Shown here in pieces: positions 1 to 8,321 of a stretch of DNA of 32,751 bases. The notes beneath the pieces are model-generated. The model worked only from the letters and a program-made list of their open reading frames with translations. It had not been told where the DNA came from and searched no databases. Both the position numbers and the translations under genes were made by a program. Origin of the DNA: Pseudoroseomonas aestuarii. GTDB lineage: Bacteria > Pseudomonadota > Alphaproteobacteria > Acetobacterales > Acetobacteraceae. The stretch spans positions 1 to 32,751 of the forward strand of contig NZ_JBHSCH010000052.1 of assembly GCF_042651065.1 (NCBI RefSeq), given 5' to 3'. How positions within the stretch are numbered: the stretch's first letter is position 1; each line of letters starts with the position of its first letter.

Positions 1-243
1 GCAGACGACCTTGCCGGGGCGCGGGATGACGGGCAGCAGGGTCAGCCCGGCGAGCGGCCGGCGCGGCGCATCGGCGAGGCGCGCGGCCAGGGCGGGGGCG
101 CCCTCCGGCAGCCCGAGCGCGGCCAGGGCCAGGGCGGGGTCCTGCGGCAGGCCCGGCACCACGTCGGCGAGGAGAACGACCTCCGTGCCCAGCCGGGCGC
201 CAAGGGCCGCGCGCCCCTCGTGCTGGAATGCGATCAGGCGCAT
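1..243 (-). CDS. Fumarylacetoacetate hydrolase-family protein, N-terminal part (cut by window edge)
   Basis: The minus strand opens with ATG at 243 and reads 81 codons to the window edge, so only the N-terminal domain is present. The product begins MRLIAFQHEG and ends in PVIPRPGKVVC. The PxPxKxxC step marks the boundary between the small N-terminal domain and the catalytic domain in FAH-family enzymes, which hydrolyse or decarboxylate 2-oxo acids and acylpyruvates with a metal ion. A purine-rich AAAGGAA lies 6-7 bases upstream of the ATG and supports this start. The gene diverges from the GntR regulator at 356, its likely regulator. The metal-binding and catalytic residues lie outside the window, so the substrate cannot be judged. 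Confidence 0.72.
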   Translation of the reverse strand, partial: MRLIAFQHEGRAALGARLGTEVVLLADVVPGLPQDPALALAALGLPEGAPALAARLADAPRRPLAGLTLLPVIPRPGKVVC

Positions 244-355
244 GGGAAAGTTCCTTTCGGGGTTTCCGGAAGTTTTGTCGAAAATCCGCTGCCGTCAATC
301 CGCATTTGCGGCAATCCTTGCATTGCTCCCCAGGAATGGCGATCATGCGGCGCCC
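244..355. promoter_or_regulatory. Divergent control region between FAH-family gene and GntR regulator
   Basis: These 112 bp separate two divergent genes and must carry both promoters. Two short perfect inverted repeats are visible: TTCCGGAA at 264-271 and CCGCATTTGCGG at 300-311. Either could be an operator for the adjacent FCD-type regulator, but neither has the TNGT-N3-ACNA form common in that family. The operator assignment is inference only. Confidence 0.35.
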
Positions 356-1051
356 ATGCCACCTTCCGACACCCCGCCGGACCTGCCGGACGCCACGCTG
401 GCGCGTGCCATGTACCGCCGCCTGCGCGCCGATATCCTCTCCGGCGCCCTGCCGCCCGGCGGCCGCCTGACACTGCGCGCGCTGGCGGAACGCTACGGCG
501 CCGGTGCCTCGCCGATGCGGGAGGCGCTCTCGCGGCTGGCGGCGGAAGGGCTGGCGGAGCAGGCGGAGCATCGTGGCTTCCGCGTTGCGGCGGCGCCGCC
601 GGGTGCCCTTGCCGGGCTGATCCGCAGCCGCGTGCTGGCCGAGTGCGCGGCGCTGCGCGAATCCCTGCGCTGCGGCGATGATGCCTGGGAGGAGGCGGTG
701 CTGCTGTCCGGGCACCGGCTGCAACGCCTGGCGCGCTCGCTCGACCCGCAGCGGCTCGTCGCCAATCCGGAGTGGGAGGAATGCCACCGCCATTTCCACC
801 GGGCGCTGCTGGCAGCCTGCGGCGCGCCGGAGCTCCTGGCCTTCTGCGAGAAGCTGCGCGAGGAGGCGCAGCGCTACCGGGCGATCTCCAGCCTCCGCGC
901 CTATCCGGGCCGGGACGTGGCCGCCGAGCACGCCGCCATCGCCCGCGCGGTGCTGGCGCGCGACGCCGAGGAGGCCACCGCCCTGCTGGCCCGGCACTAC
1001 GAGCAGACCGGGGCCTATGTCGGCGCCGGGCTGGAGGGCGGCGCGGCATGA
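356..1051 (+). CDS. GntR-family (FadR/FCD subfamily) transcriptional regulator
   Basis: This 231-residue protein has a winged helix-turn-helix at about residues 14-77 (ARAMYRRLRADILSGALPPG, then SPMREALSRLAAEGL and HRGFRV) and an all-helical FCD ligand domain after residue 85. The HRHFHRAL segment at 144-151 and the later AEHAAIARAV supply the histidines that bind metal or carboxylate ligand in FCD regulators. The frame stays open upstream, but ATG 356 is chosen because family homology begins right after it. Its ribosome site is weak, with CAGG at 331-334 too distant. FCD proteins usually sense organic acids, which fits the divergent FAH-family gene. The stop codon overlaps the next start (ATGA). 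Confidence 0.85.
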   Translation: MPPSDTPPDLPDATLARAMYRRLRADILSGALPPGGRLTLRALAERYGAGASPMREALSRLAAEGLAEQAEHRGFRVAAAPPGALAGLIRSRVLAECAALRESLRCGDDAWEEAVLLSGHRLQRLARSLDPQRLVANPEWEECHRHFHRALLAACGAPELLAFCEKLREEAQRYRAISSLRAYPGRDVAAEHAAIARAVLARDAEEATALLARHYEQTGAYVGAGLEGGAA

Positions 1052-1758
1052 TCGACTTCCGCCCCGCCCCGGCCCGGCTGCCGCCGGAGGAGCGCATCTA
1101 TGCCGTGGGCGACATCCATGGCTGCGCGGCCCGGCTGCGGCGGCTGCACGCGCTGGTGGCGGACGACCTCGCCGCCCGCCCCGTCGCGCGGCCGACGCTG
1201 CTGCATCTCGGCGATTATGTGGACAAGGGCGAGGACAGCGCCGGCGTGCTGGACTGGCTCAGCGCCCCCCCGGCCCTGCCGGCGCGGCGCATCGACCTGG
1301 GCGGCAACCACGAGGCAACAATGCTGGCGGCGCTGGAGGGCGCGCCGGGCGACGTGGCGGACTGGCTGTGGTGCGGCGGCCGCCCCACCCTGCAAAGCTA
1401 CGGCCTGCCGGCCGAGGCCGCGCCCGCGCTGTGGCGCGAGGCGATTCCGGCCGCGCATCTGGCGTGGATGCGGCGCCTCGGGCGCTGGCACCGGGCGGGG
1501 GGGTATCTGTTCGTGCATGCCGGCATCCGGCCCGGCCTGCCGCTGGAGGCGCAGTCGGCGGAGGACCTGATCCGCATCCGGCAGCCCTTCCTCTCCAGCG
1601 AGGCGGTGCACGGTGTCGTGGTGGTGCATGGCCACACCGCGCGGGCGGAGCCCGAGATCCGCCATAACCGCATCAATCTCGACACTGCCGCCTGGTCCGG
1701 CGGCCCCCTCACCTGCGCCGTGCTGGAGGAGGACCGGCTGGGCTTCCTCCAGGCCTGA
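1048..1758 (+). CDS. PP2A-like metallophosphoesterase (serine/threonine phosphatase-type)
   Basis: This 236-residue cytoplasmic protein carries the full dinuclear metal signature of calcineurin-like phosphatases. GDIHG is at 21-25, GDYVDKG at 55-61, GGNHE at 85-89, a metal-binding His in FVHAG near 157, and HGH at 194-196. The usual GDxVDRG has Lys instead of Arg at residue 60. This bacterial group includes PrpA/PrpB protein phosphatases and Ap4A hydrolase-like enzymes, and the sequence does not tell them apart. The start is fixed by the ATGA overlap with the GntR gene, so the two are probably co-translated, an unusual pairing with no obvious functional logic. It ends 15 bp before the convergent mnhG gene. 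Confidence 0.85.
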   Translation: MIDFRPAPARLPPEERIYAVGDIHGCAARLRRLHALVADDLAARPVARPTLLHLGDYVDKGEDSAGVLDWLSAPPALPARRIDLGGNHEATMLAALEGAPGDVADWLWCGGRPTLQSYGLPAEAAPALWREAIPAAHLAWMRRLGRWHRAGGYLFVHAGIRPGLPLEAQSAEDLIRIRQPFLSSEAVHGVVVVHGHTARAEPEIRHNRINLDTAAWSGGPLTCAVLEEDRLGFLQA

Positions 1759-1779
1759 GGCGCGGCGGCAGGCTCAGGC
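1753..1779. terminator. Hairpin between convergent genes
   Basis: GCCTGAG at 1753-1759 is a perfect inverted repeat of CTCAGGC at 1773-1779 with a 13-nt loop. It spans the 3' ends of the phosphatase gene (stop 1756-1758) and mnhG (stop 1776-1774). Its place between convergent genes suggests a bidirectional terminator. There is no T-run on either side, so intrinsic termination is unproven. Confidence 0.4.
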
Positions 1780-2175
1780 GGGTGGCCCCTCCGGCCGCGC
1801 CGCCTCCGGGTGTTCCGCGGTCTCGTCCGGCGCGGCGGCGCGCGGCACGCCGGGGTTGTTCTCCAGCCGGTCGCGGTGCAGCGCGGTGCGCGCCACCAGC
1901 ATCAGCGTCACCGGCGTGGTCAGCACCACCAGCGCGCCCACCAGCACCTCGTGGATCACCAGCCGCGACTGCAGCGCGGTGAACACCACCATGGAGGCCA
2001 GCAGCACGCAGCTGATGCCCATGGAGGTGGCGATGGTGGGCGCGTGCAGCCGGTCGTAGAAGGTGCGCAGCCGCAGCAGGCCGAAGGAGCCGGCCAGCGA
2101 CAGGAAGGCCCCCGCCAGCACCAGCGCCGAGGCCAGCAGCGCCACCGGCGCGGGAAGCTCCGCCAGATGGTTCAT
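1774..2175 (-). CDS. mnhG: Monovalent cation/H+ antiporter subunit G
   Basis: This 133-residue protein has three predicted membrane helices: LLASALVLAGAFLSLAGSFGLL near the N terminus, TSMGISCVLLASMVVFTAL, and VLVGALVVLTTPVTLMLVA. The conserved MnhG/PhaG segment GLLRLRTFYDRLHAPT is intact. It is the last subunit of the Mrp complex, which exchanges cytoplasmic Na+ or K+ for external protons. The C-terminal tail (about residues 105-133) is proline- and alanine-rich and probably cytoplasmic. The start ATG at 2175 overlaps the 3' end of mnhF, so translation is likely coupled. Confidence 0.92.
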   Translation of the reverse strand: MNHLAELPAPVALLASALVLAGAFLSLAGSFGLLRLRTFYDRLHAPTIATSMGISCVLLASMVVFTALQSRLVIHEVLVGALVVLTTPVTLMLVARTALHRDRLENNPGVPRAAAPDETAEHPEAARPEGPPA

Positions 2176-2453
2176 TCGATCACCTCGCCGCGCATCAGGA
2201 ACTTGGCCAGCGCCGCGGTGCTGACGAAGCCCAGCAGCGCCACCACCAGCGCCGCCTCGAAATAGAGGTCGGTGCCGGTGCGGATGCCGAAGGTCAGCAG
2301 CAGCAGCATGCCGTTGATGTAGAGGATGTCGAGCCCCACCACGCGGTCCTGCGCGCGCGGGCCATGCAGCACGCGCCAGGCGGTGCAGCCGAAGGCGAGG
2401 CCCAGCATGATCTGCGCGGCGAACAGCGACCAGCTCAGCACCACAAGGCTCAT
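2172..2453 (-). CDS. mnhF: Monovalent cation/H+ antiporter subunit F
   Basis: This 93-residue protein with three membrane helices matches MnhF/PhaF in length and motif. The key segment GPRAQDRVVGLDILYIN at about residues 31-47 holds the conserved Arg and Asp residues of the family. The frame is open further upstream, but ATG 2453 is chosen because it overlaps the mnhE stop (ATGA) and gives the normal family length. The subunit is an integral inner-membrane part of the Mrp complex. The stop codon overlaps the mnhG start. Confidence 0.92.
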   Translation of the reverse strand: MSLVVLSWSLFAAQIMLGLAFGCTAWRVLHGPRAQDRVVGLDILYINGMLLLLTFGIRTGTDLYFEAALVVALLGFVSTAALAKFLMRGEVIE

Positions 2454-2935
2454 CGGAAGATCTCCAGCAGCGGCGCCTCGTAGCGCTCCTTGACGATATG
2501 CACCCACTCCGCCTCGTCGATCAGGTCGAGGACGTGCAGCAGCAGCCAGCCCTCCTCCGGGTCGAATTCCAGCCAGGCGGTGCCGGGCGTGGCGGTGAGG
2601 ATACAGGCCAGCGCGGCGAGCGCGTGCGGCTCCCGCAGCGACAGCCGGATGTGCATGAAGCCGGCGCGCCGCGCCGGCCTGCGGCTCAGCACGATCCGCG
2701 CCACGGCGATGTTGGAGCGGATGATGTCGACGAAGACCCGCCCCAGCAGCCGCAGGATCAGCCCGGGGCGGCGGATGCGCACCCGGGGCGGGTCCAGCAG
2801 GGCCAGCGCCCAGCCACCCAGCACGGCGATGATGGCGCCCACCACCACCGGCCCCGGCGCCACGCTGCGGCTGGCCAGCAGCCAGAAGACGAACAGCCCG
2901 GCCGAGACGACCGGGTGCGGCAGCAGCCACCTCAT
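2450..2935 (-). CDS. mnhE: Monovalent cation/H+ antiporter subunit E
   Basis: This 161-residue protein has an N-terminal membrane portion (VVSAGLFVFWLLASRS, VVVGAIIAVLGGWALALL) and a soluble C-terminal part with TPGTAWLEF and HVLDLID, as in MnhE/PhaE. The family pattern TATPGT (about residues 114-119) is retained. ATG 2935 overlaps the mnhD stop and fits the usual length of about 160 residues. MnhE supports assembly of the Mrp complex and its cation selectivity. It sits between mnhD and mnhF in the standard Mrp order. Confidence 0.92.
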   Translation of the reverse strand: MRWLLPHPVVSAGLFVFWLLASRSVAPGPVVVGAIIAVLGGWALALLDPPRVRIRRPGLILRLLGRVFVDIIRSNIAVARIVLSRRPARRAGFMHIRLSLREPHALAALACILTATPGTAWLEFDPEEGWLLLHVLDLIDEAEWVHIVKERYEAPLLEIFR

Positions 2936-4545
2936 GGCCGGGCCTCCGTCGTGCCATCCACCGGCACCACGCTGCCCATGTAGCTCGGCGCCGTGTGCAG
3001 CGCGCTGGCGGTGGCCTGCATGTAGCGCAGCACCGGCCCCGCCCCCGCCGTCATGCCGATGCAGAGGCCGAGCAGCAGCAGGATAGGGGCGATCTCCACC
3101 ACGCCGACGCGCGGCACGGCGCGGTCGGTGGCCGCCCACAGGCTGCGGATGCCGGCACGCGTCATCGCCAGCACCGTGGCGAGGCCGGAGAGGATCAGCG
3201 CCGCCAGCAGCGCCCAGCCATCGGGCGGCACCGCCGCCGCGCCCTGCCCCAGCCCCTGCGGGTTGAGGATGCCGTCCAGCATGGCGAACTTGGCGATGAA
3301 GCCGGAGAGCGGCGGCAGCCCCGCCAGCACCAGGGCGCAGCAGAGGAAGCAGCCGCCGAGCACCGCCATGGTGGCGGGGATGGGCGTGCCCACCTCGACC
3401 TCCTCCTCATCCTCCTCGGTCTTGCCGCCATAGGCTTCCTGGGTCACCGCCAGCACGTCGGCGCCGACCTCGCGGCCGCGCTCCAGCAACTCGACCAGCA
3501 GGAAGAAGGCGCCGATCGCCAGGGCCGAGCTGGCCAGGTAGAACAGCGCGCCGCTGGTGACGGCCTCCTGCCCCGCCCCCAGCGCCGCCAGGGAGGTGCC
3601 GGAGGAGATCAGCACGCTGGCACCGGCCAGGCGCGAGAGGTCCTGCGTGGCCAGCACGCTGATGGCGCCGAAGGCAATGGTGGCCAGCCCGCCGAGGAAC
3701 AGCCAGGTGCTGCCGAAGCCGGCCGATGCCCCCGCCTCCGCGCCGAACAGCAGCAGCGAGAGGCGCAGCACGGCGTAGAAGCCCACCTTGCTCATCATCG
3801 AGAAGATGGCGGCGGCGGGCGGGCTGGCGGCCGAATAGGTGGGGGCGAGCCAGAAGCCCATCGGCCACATCGCCGCCTTGGCCAGGAAGGCCATGGCCAG
3901 GATGGCGGCGCCCGCCTCCAGCAGCGGCCGGTCCTCCGCCGGCAGGGCGGGGATGCGGGCGGCGAGGTCGGCCATGTTGAGCGTGCCCGCCACGCCGTAA
4001 ATCATGCTGACGCCGATCAGGAACAGCAGCGAGGCCGCAAGATTGATGGCGATGTAGTGCAGCCCCGCCTTCACCCGCGCGACGCCCGAGCCGTGCAGCG
4101 CCAAGCCGTAGGAGGCGGCCAGCAGCACCTCGAAGAAGACGAAGAGGTTGAACAGGTCGCCGGTGAGGAAGGCGCCGTTCAGCCCCATCAGCTGGAACTG
4201 GAACAGGGCATGGAAATGCGCGCCCATGCGCTGCCACCGCACCAGGGAAAAGAGCAGCGCTGCGAGGCCGAGCACGGCGGAGAGCAGCAGCAGCATGGCC
4301 GCCAGCCGGTCGACCACCAGCACGATGCCGAACTGCGCCGGCCAGTTGCCGAGGCGGTAGACGAAGACCGGCGCCGCATCGCCGGCATCGGCCAGGAAGG
4401 CCAGGGCGATGGCGATGCCGAGCAGGCCGAGCGCCGAGGCGACGCCCAGCGCCGCGCGCAGCCGGCCGCGCTGGTCGTCCATCGGGATCATGATGGCGCC
4501 GGCCAGCAGCGGCAGCAGGATCGGCGCGATGGCGAGGTGTTGCAT
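2932..4545 (-). CDS. mnhD: Monovalent cation/H+ antiporter subunit D
   Basis: This 537-residue polytopic protein is of the NuoM/N antiporter fold. It contains FVFFEVLLAASYGLALHG with a conserved membrane Glu, and FLAKAAMWPMGFWLAPTYSAASPP with the conserved Lys of the proton path. It forms one of the two large ion-translocating units of Mrp. An acidic cytoplasmic insertion (KTEEDEEEVEVGT, around residue 380) stands out. ATG 4545 leaves an 8-bp gap to mnhC. A TTG at 4557 would instead overlap the mnhC stop (TTGA) and add LSGW, so the exact start is uncertain by four codons. Confidence 0.92.
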   Translation of the reverse strand: MQHLAIAPILLPLLAGAIMIPMDDQRGRLRAALGVASALGLLGIAIALAFLADAGDAAPVFVYRLGNWPAQFGIVLVVDRLAAMLLLLSAVLGLAALLFSLVRWQRMGAHFHALFQFQLMGLNGAFLTGDLFNLFVFFEVLLAASYGLALHGSGVARVKAGLHYIAINLAASLLFLIGVSMIYGVAGTLNMADLAARIPALPAEDRPLLEAGAAILAMAFLAKAAMWPMGFWLAPTYSAASPPAAAIFSMMSKVGFYAVLRLSLLLFGAEAGASAGFGSTWLFLGGLATIAFGAISVLATQDLSRLAGASVLISSGTSLAALGAGQEAVTSGALFYLASSALAIGAFFLLVELLERGREVGADVLAVTQEAYGGKTEEDEEEVEVGTPIPATMAVLGGCFLCCALVLAGLPPLSGFIAKFAMLDGILNPQGLGQGAAAVPPDGWALLAALILSGLATVLAMTRAGIRSLWAATDRAVPRVGVVEIAPILLLLGLCIGMTAGAGPVLRYMQATASALHTAPSYMGSVVPVDGTTEARP

Positions 4546-4553
4546 CCAGCCGC

Positions 4554-4898
4554 TCAACGGTCCTGCCTCCGCCCGTCCACATGGTCGCCGCCGGTCAGGC
4601 CGCGCGCGGCCAGCATCACCACCAGGAACAGCGCCGTGGTGGCGAAGCCGATGACGATGGCGGTGAGCACCAGCGCCTGCGGCAGCGGGTCGGCATACTG
4701 CGCCGGGTCGCCGGCGGTGCCGGGCTCCAGCACGGGCGGCCGCCCCACAGGGAAGCGGCCCATGCTGAAGATGAACAGGTTGACCGCGTAGGAGAGCAGC
4801 GAAAGCCCGATGATGAGCTGAAAGGTGCGCGGCCGCATCAGCAGCCACACGCCCGAGCCGCCCAGCACGCCGATGCTCAGGGCCAGGATGAGTTCCAT
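4554..4898 (-). CDS. mnhC: Monovalent cation/H+ antiporter subunit C
   Basis: This 114-residue protein is a homologue of NuoK with three membrane helices (MELILALSIGVLGGSGVWLL, then FQLIIGLSLLSYAVNLFIF, then LPQALVLTAIVIGFATTALFLVV). The segment DPLPQALVLTAIVIG is the family hallmark. The start ATG shares one base with the stop of the upstream A/B gene (TGATG), so the frames are tightly coupled. Length and topology are normal. Confidence 0.93.
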   Translation of the reverse strand: MELILALSIGVLGGSGVWLLMRPRTFQLIIGLSLLSYAVNLFIFSMGRFPVGRPPVLEPGTAGDPAQYADPLPQALVLTAIVIGFATTALFLVVMLAARGLTGGDHVDGRRQDR

Positions 4899-7771
4899 CA
4901 GCGCTCCTCCTGCGGGGCCGGCGGGGGCGTCGGCGCGGCGCGCTGGCTGCGCACCGACTGGTGGGCGATGGCGATCAGCATCAGCACCGTGGCGCCGAAC
5001 ACCAGGGCGAAGACGCCGATGTCGAAGATCAGCGCGCTGGCCACCGGCAGCTTCCCGAGCCAGCCGAGATCGGCATAGGCGAAGTAGGAGGTCAGGAAGG
5101 GCTGCCCGAAGGCCATGGCGGCGAGCCCCGTGCCGCCGGCCAGCAGCAGCCCCGCCGACATCCAGCGCAGCGGATGGACGCGCAGGTGGTCCTCCACCCA
5201 GCGCGTGCCGCCGGCCATGTATTGCAGCAGGATGGCGATGGCCAGCATCAGCCCGCCGGCGAAGCCGCCGCCCGGCAGGTCGTGCCCCCGCAGCAGCAGG
5301 TAGACCGCCACCACGCCGATCAGCGGGAAGAGCAGCTTCATGGTCACGGCGGGCACCATCATCCAGTTCCGCACGTCGCCCTGCTGCTGGTCCGGCACGC
5401 CGATGCTCTCCGGCGCCGGGCGGAAGCGGCGCAGCAGCGCGAAGACGGTGAGCGCCACGATGCAGAGCACCGTGATCTCGCCGAAGGTGTCGAAGCCGCG
5501 GAAATCCACCAGGATGACGTTGACCACGTTGGTGCCGCCGCCCTCGCTGTAGGCGCGCTCCAGGAAGAAGCGGGAGATGCCCTCGGGCGAGACGCGGGTC
5601 ATGGTGGCGTAGGAGATGGCGGTCAGGCCCAGGCCCGCTCCCAGCGCGATGGCAAAGTCGCGGTAGCGCCGCAGCCGCGACAGCAGCCGGCCGGAGCCGG
5701 CGAGCTCGAGGCGCTTGGGCATCCAGCGCAGGCCGAGCAGCAGCAGCACCGTCGTCACCACCTCGACCAGCAGCTGGGTCACCGCGAGGTCGGGCGCCGA
5801 GAACCAGACGAAGGTGATGCAGACCGCGAGCCCGGCGCCGCCCAGCAGCACCAGCGCCGCCAGCCGGTGGTACTTGGCCTGGTAGGCGGCCGCCAGGGCG
5901 CAGAGGCTGCCCGCCAGCCAGACCAGCCCGATCACCGGATCGGCCGGGCTCAGCTGCAGCACGCCGAGGCCGAAATCATGCGGCGCCAGCGCCAGTACCG
6001 CGGCCAGGATGGTGACGCAGACCATCAGCCGCAGCTGGGTCTGCAGCCGGCTGGTGCCGAGCAGCCGCTCCAGCGTGCGGGCGAAGCGCCAGGAGAGGAA
6101 GACCATCACCCGGTCGAACAGGCGCCTTCCGTCCAGGCGGCGCAGCAGCGGCGTGCCGTCGATGCCGGCGTTCAGGTGGCGTTGCAGCAGGCGGTAGAGC
6201 AGCGCGCCGCCGGCCAGGGCGATGAGGCTCATCACCAGCGGCAGGTTGAAGCCGTGCCAGACCGCCAGGCTGTAATAGGGCGTGGCCTCCCCCAGCACCG
6301 AGCGCACCGCGACATCGAGGAACGGCCCGATGGTGGCGGCGGGCAGGATGCCCACCACCATGCAGCCGAACACCAGCACCTCCACCGGCAGGCGCATCCA
6401 TTGTGGCGGCTCGTGCGGGGTGTGCGGCATGTCGCCGGTGGTGGGGCCGAAGAAGGCGCCGTGAATGAAACGCAGCGAATAGGCCACCGCGAAGATGCTG
6501 GCGAGCGCCGCGCCGAGCGGCAGCAGGCTGTGCAGGATGGTGGGCGCGGTGGAGGCCGACAGCGTCTCGGTGATGAACATCTCCTTGGAGATGAAGCCGT
6601 TCAGCAGCGGCACGCCCGCCATGGCGGCGGCGGCCACCATCGCCAGCCGCGCCGTGAAGGGCATGGTGGCGTTGAGGCCCGAGAGCCTGCGGATGTCGCG
6701 CGTGCCGGTCTCGTGGTCGATGATGCCGGCGGCCATGAACAGCGAGGCCTTGAAGGTGGCGTGGTTCATGGTGTGGAAGATCGCCGCCACCATGGCCAGC
6801 GGGCTGTTGAGGCTGAGCAGCACCGTGATCAGCCCGAGATGGCTGATGGTGGAATAGGCCAGCAGCCCCTTCATGTCGTGCTGGAAGATGGCGACATAGG
6901 CGCCGAGCAGCAGCGTGATCATGCCCGCGCTGCCGAGGATCCAGAACCAGGCGTCGGTGCCGGCCATCACCGGCCAGAGCCGCGCCATCAGGAAGATGCC
7001 GGCCTTCACCAGCGTCGCCGAGTGCAGGTAGGCCGAGACGGGGGTGGGCGCCGCCATGGCGTGCGGCAGCCAGAAGTGGAAGGGGAACTGCGCGCTCTTG
7101 GTGAGGGCGCCCAGCAGGACCAGGACCAGCGCCGGCAGGTAGAGCGGGTGGGCGCGGATGACATCGCCCGAGGCCAGCACCCGGTCCAGGTCGTAGCTGC
7201 CGACGATGTGGCCGAGCAGCAGCACGCCCGCCAGCAGCGCCAGCCCGCCGCTGGCGGTGACGGTGAGCGCCATGCGCGCGCCGTCCCGCGCCTGGGCGGA
7301 GTGCTGCCAGTAGCCGATCAGCAGGAAGGAGAAGAGGCTGGTCAGCTCCCAGAAGAAGACGAGCTGGATCAGGTTGCCCGACAGCACCAGCCCCATCATC
7401 GAGCCCATGAAGGCGAGCAGGAAGGCGAAGAAGCGCGGGATCGGGTCGTCCGAGGACATGTAGTAGCGCGCGTAGAGCACGACCAGCAGCCCGATGCCCG
7501 CCACCATCACCGCGAAGACCGAGGCCAGGCCGTCCAGCCGCAGGACCAGGTTCAGCCCGAGCTGCGGCACCCAGGCGATCTCGGCGCGGACCACCCCGCC
7601 CTCGGCGATGGTGGGATAGTAGCAGAGCCACACCATGGTGAGCGTCAGCAGCGCGACGGCACCGGCCAGCCAGGATTCCAGCCTGCGGGCATTGGCCGGC
7701 AGCAGCGCGGTGACCAGCGCCCCGAGATAGGGCAGGCCGATCGCCGTCGAAAGGTAAAGAGCATCAGGCAT
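4898..7771 (-). CDS. mnhA: Monovalent cation/H+ antiporter subunit A fused to subunit B
   Basis: This 957-residue protein is the largest Mrp subunit. The N-terminal two thirds are of the NuoL type: FFWELTSLFSFLLIGYW carries the membrane Glu, ALTKSAQFPFHFWLPHAMA a conserved Lys, and HSATLVKAG a second. The central part has the MbhD-like segment FVWFSAPDLAVTQLLVE. The final 140 residues are MnhB-like, with RGHDLPGGGFAGGL and several helices, so A and B are fused as in rhizobial PhaAB. GAAGGAGAG upstream of ATG 7771 is a strong ribosome site. The fused arrangement gives a six-gene operon supporting pH, Na+ or K+ homeostasis. ptsN ends 76 bp upstream on the same strand. Confidence 0.94.
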   Translation of the reverse strand: MPDALYLSTAIGLPYLGALVTALLPANARRLESWLAGAVALLTLTMVWLCYYPTIAEGGVVRAEIAWVPQLGLNLVLRLDGLASVFAVMVAGIGLLVVLYARYYMSSDDPIPRFFAFLLAFMGSMMGLVLSGNLIQLVFFWELTSLFSFLLIGYWQHSAQARDGARMALTVTASGGLALLAGVLLLGHIVGSYDLDRVLASGDVIRAHPLYLPALVLVLLGALTKSAQFPFHFWLPHAMAAPTPVSAYLHSATLVKAGIFLMARLWPVMAGTDAWFWILGSAGMITLLLGAYVAIFQHDMKGLLAYSTISHLGLITVLLSLNSPLAMVAAIFHTMNHATFKASLFMAAGIIDHETGTRDIRRLSGLNATMPFTARLAMVAAAAMAGVPLLNGFISKEMFITETLSASTAPTILHSLLPLGAALASIFAVAYSLRFIHGAFFGPTTGDMPHTPHEPPQWMRLPVEVLVFGCMVVGILPAATIGPFLDVAVRSVLGEATPYYSLAVWHGFNLPLVMSLIALAGGALLYRLLQRHLNAGIDGTPLLRRLDGRRLFDRVMVFLSWRFARTLERLLGTSRLQTQLRLMVCVTILAAVLALAPHDFGLGVLQLSPADPVIGLVWLAGSLCALAAAYQAKYHRLAALVLLGGAGLAVCITFVWFSAPDLAVTQLLVEVVTTVLLLLGLRWMPKRLELAGSGRLLSRLRRYRDFAIALGAGLGLTAISYATMTRVSPEGISRFFLERAYSEGGGTNVVNVILVDFRGFDTFGEITVLCIVALTVFALLRRFRPAPESIGVPDQQQGDVRNWMMVPAVTMKLLFPLIGVVAVYLLLRGHDLPGGGFAGGLMLAIAILLQYMAGGTRWVEDHLRVHPLRWMSAGLLLAGGTGLAAMAFGQPFLTSYFAYADLGWLGKLPVASALIFDIGVFALVFGATVLMLIAIAHQSVRSQRAAPTPPPAPQEER

Positions 7772-7847
7772 CAGCGGCGGTTCTCTCCTTCAGGCCGGGA
7801 AGAAGGGCGGCGGAGTGATGGGTGCCCCGCAGAGGAGGCGGGCGGGC

Positions 7848-8321
7848 TCAGACAGCCTCGTCGGGACTGTCCACCTCCGCGGCCTGAAGCATGGCGAGCG
7901 CCTCGGCGCCGGAGCGTGCCTGGCGGAGCTGGCGCGGCAGCTGGTTGCCCCGCAGCACGCGGCAGATGCCCGAGAGCGCCGGCAGGAAGCCTTCCGCGCT
8001 GTTCTCCGGCCACAGGACCATGAAGACCAGATCGACCGGCTCGCCGTCCCGCGCCTCGAAGTCGATCGGCCGTGTCAGGCGGGCCAGCAGGGCCAGCGGC
8101 GTGCCCAGCCCCTCCAGCCGCGTGTGGGGCAGGCCGACGCCACGGCCGAGCGCGGTGGATCCAAGCCTTTCCCGCGCCTGCAGGGCATCCAGCACCGTTG
8201 GCCCATCATAGGACAGGCGGACGGAGGCTTCCTGCGCCAGCATCTCGAGAAGCTCCTTCTTGTCTCCTGGAGAAAGAGAAAGAACAGAATCCTCTCCGCT
8301 GAAGAGTTTTTTGATGGCCAT
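7848..8321 (-). CDS. ptsN: PTS EIIA-type protein, PtsN-like (EIIA-Ntr)
   Basis: This 157-residue soluble protein is a PTS EIIA-2 domain. LGRGVGLPHTRLEGLG contains the phosphorylatable His66 (His73 in E. coli PtsN), and VDLVFMVLWPENSAEGFLPALSGICRVL is the conserved second half. The long upstream extension of the frame is rejected because ATG 8321 gives the family length and is followed by the usual short lead-in. No sugar permease lies nearby, so it is probably a regulatory PtsN relay fed by EI-Ntr and NPr. In other bacteria PtsN controls K+ transporters. Here it lies immediately upstream of the Mrp operon on the same strand, and I infer it may modulate that antiporter. Confidence 0.85.
   Translation of the reverse strand: MAIKKLFSGEDSVLSLSPGDKKELLEMLAQEASVRLSYDGPTVLDALQARERLGSTALGRGVGLPHTRLEGLGTPLALLARLTRPIDFEARDGEPVDLVFMVLWPENSAEGFLPALSGICRVLRGNQLPRQLRQARSGAEALAMLQAAEVDSPDEAV

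Noticed and set aside
4961..8023. Very long open frame on the plus strand opposite mnhA
   Set aside because: The translation is low-complexity, rich in Gln, His and Arg, and is the shadow of the GC-rich mnhA gene. No domain is recognisable.
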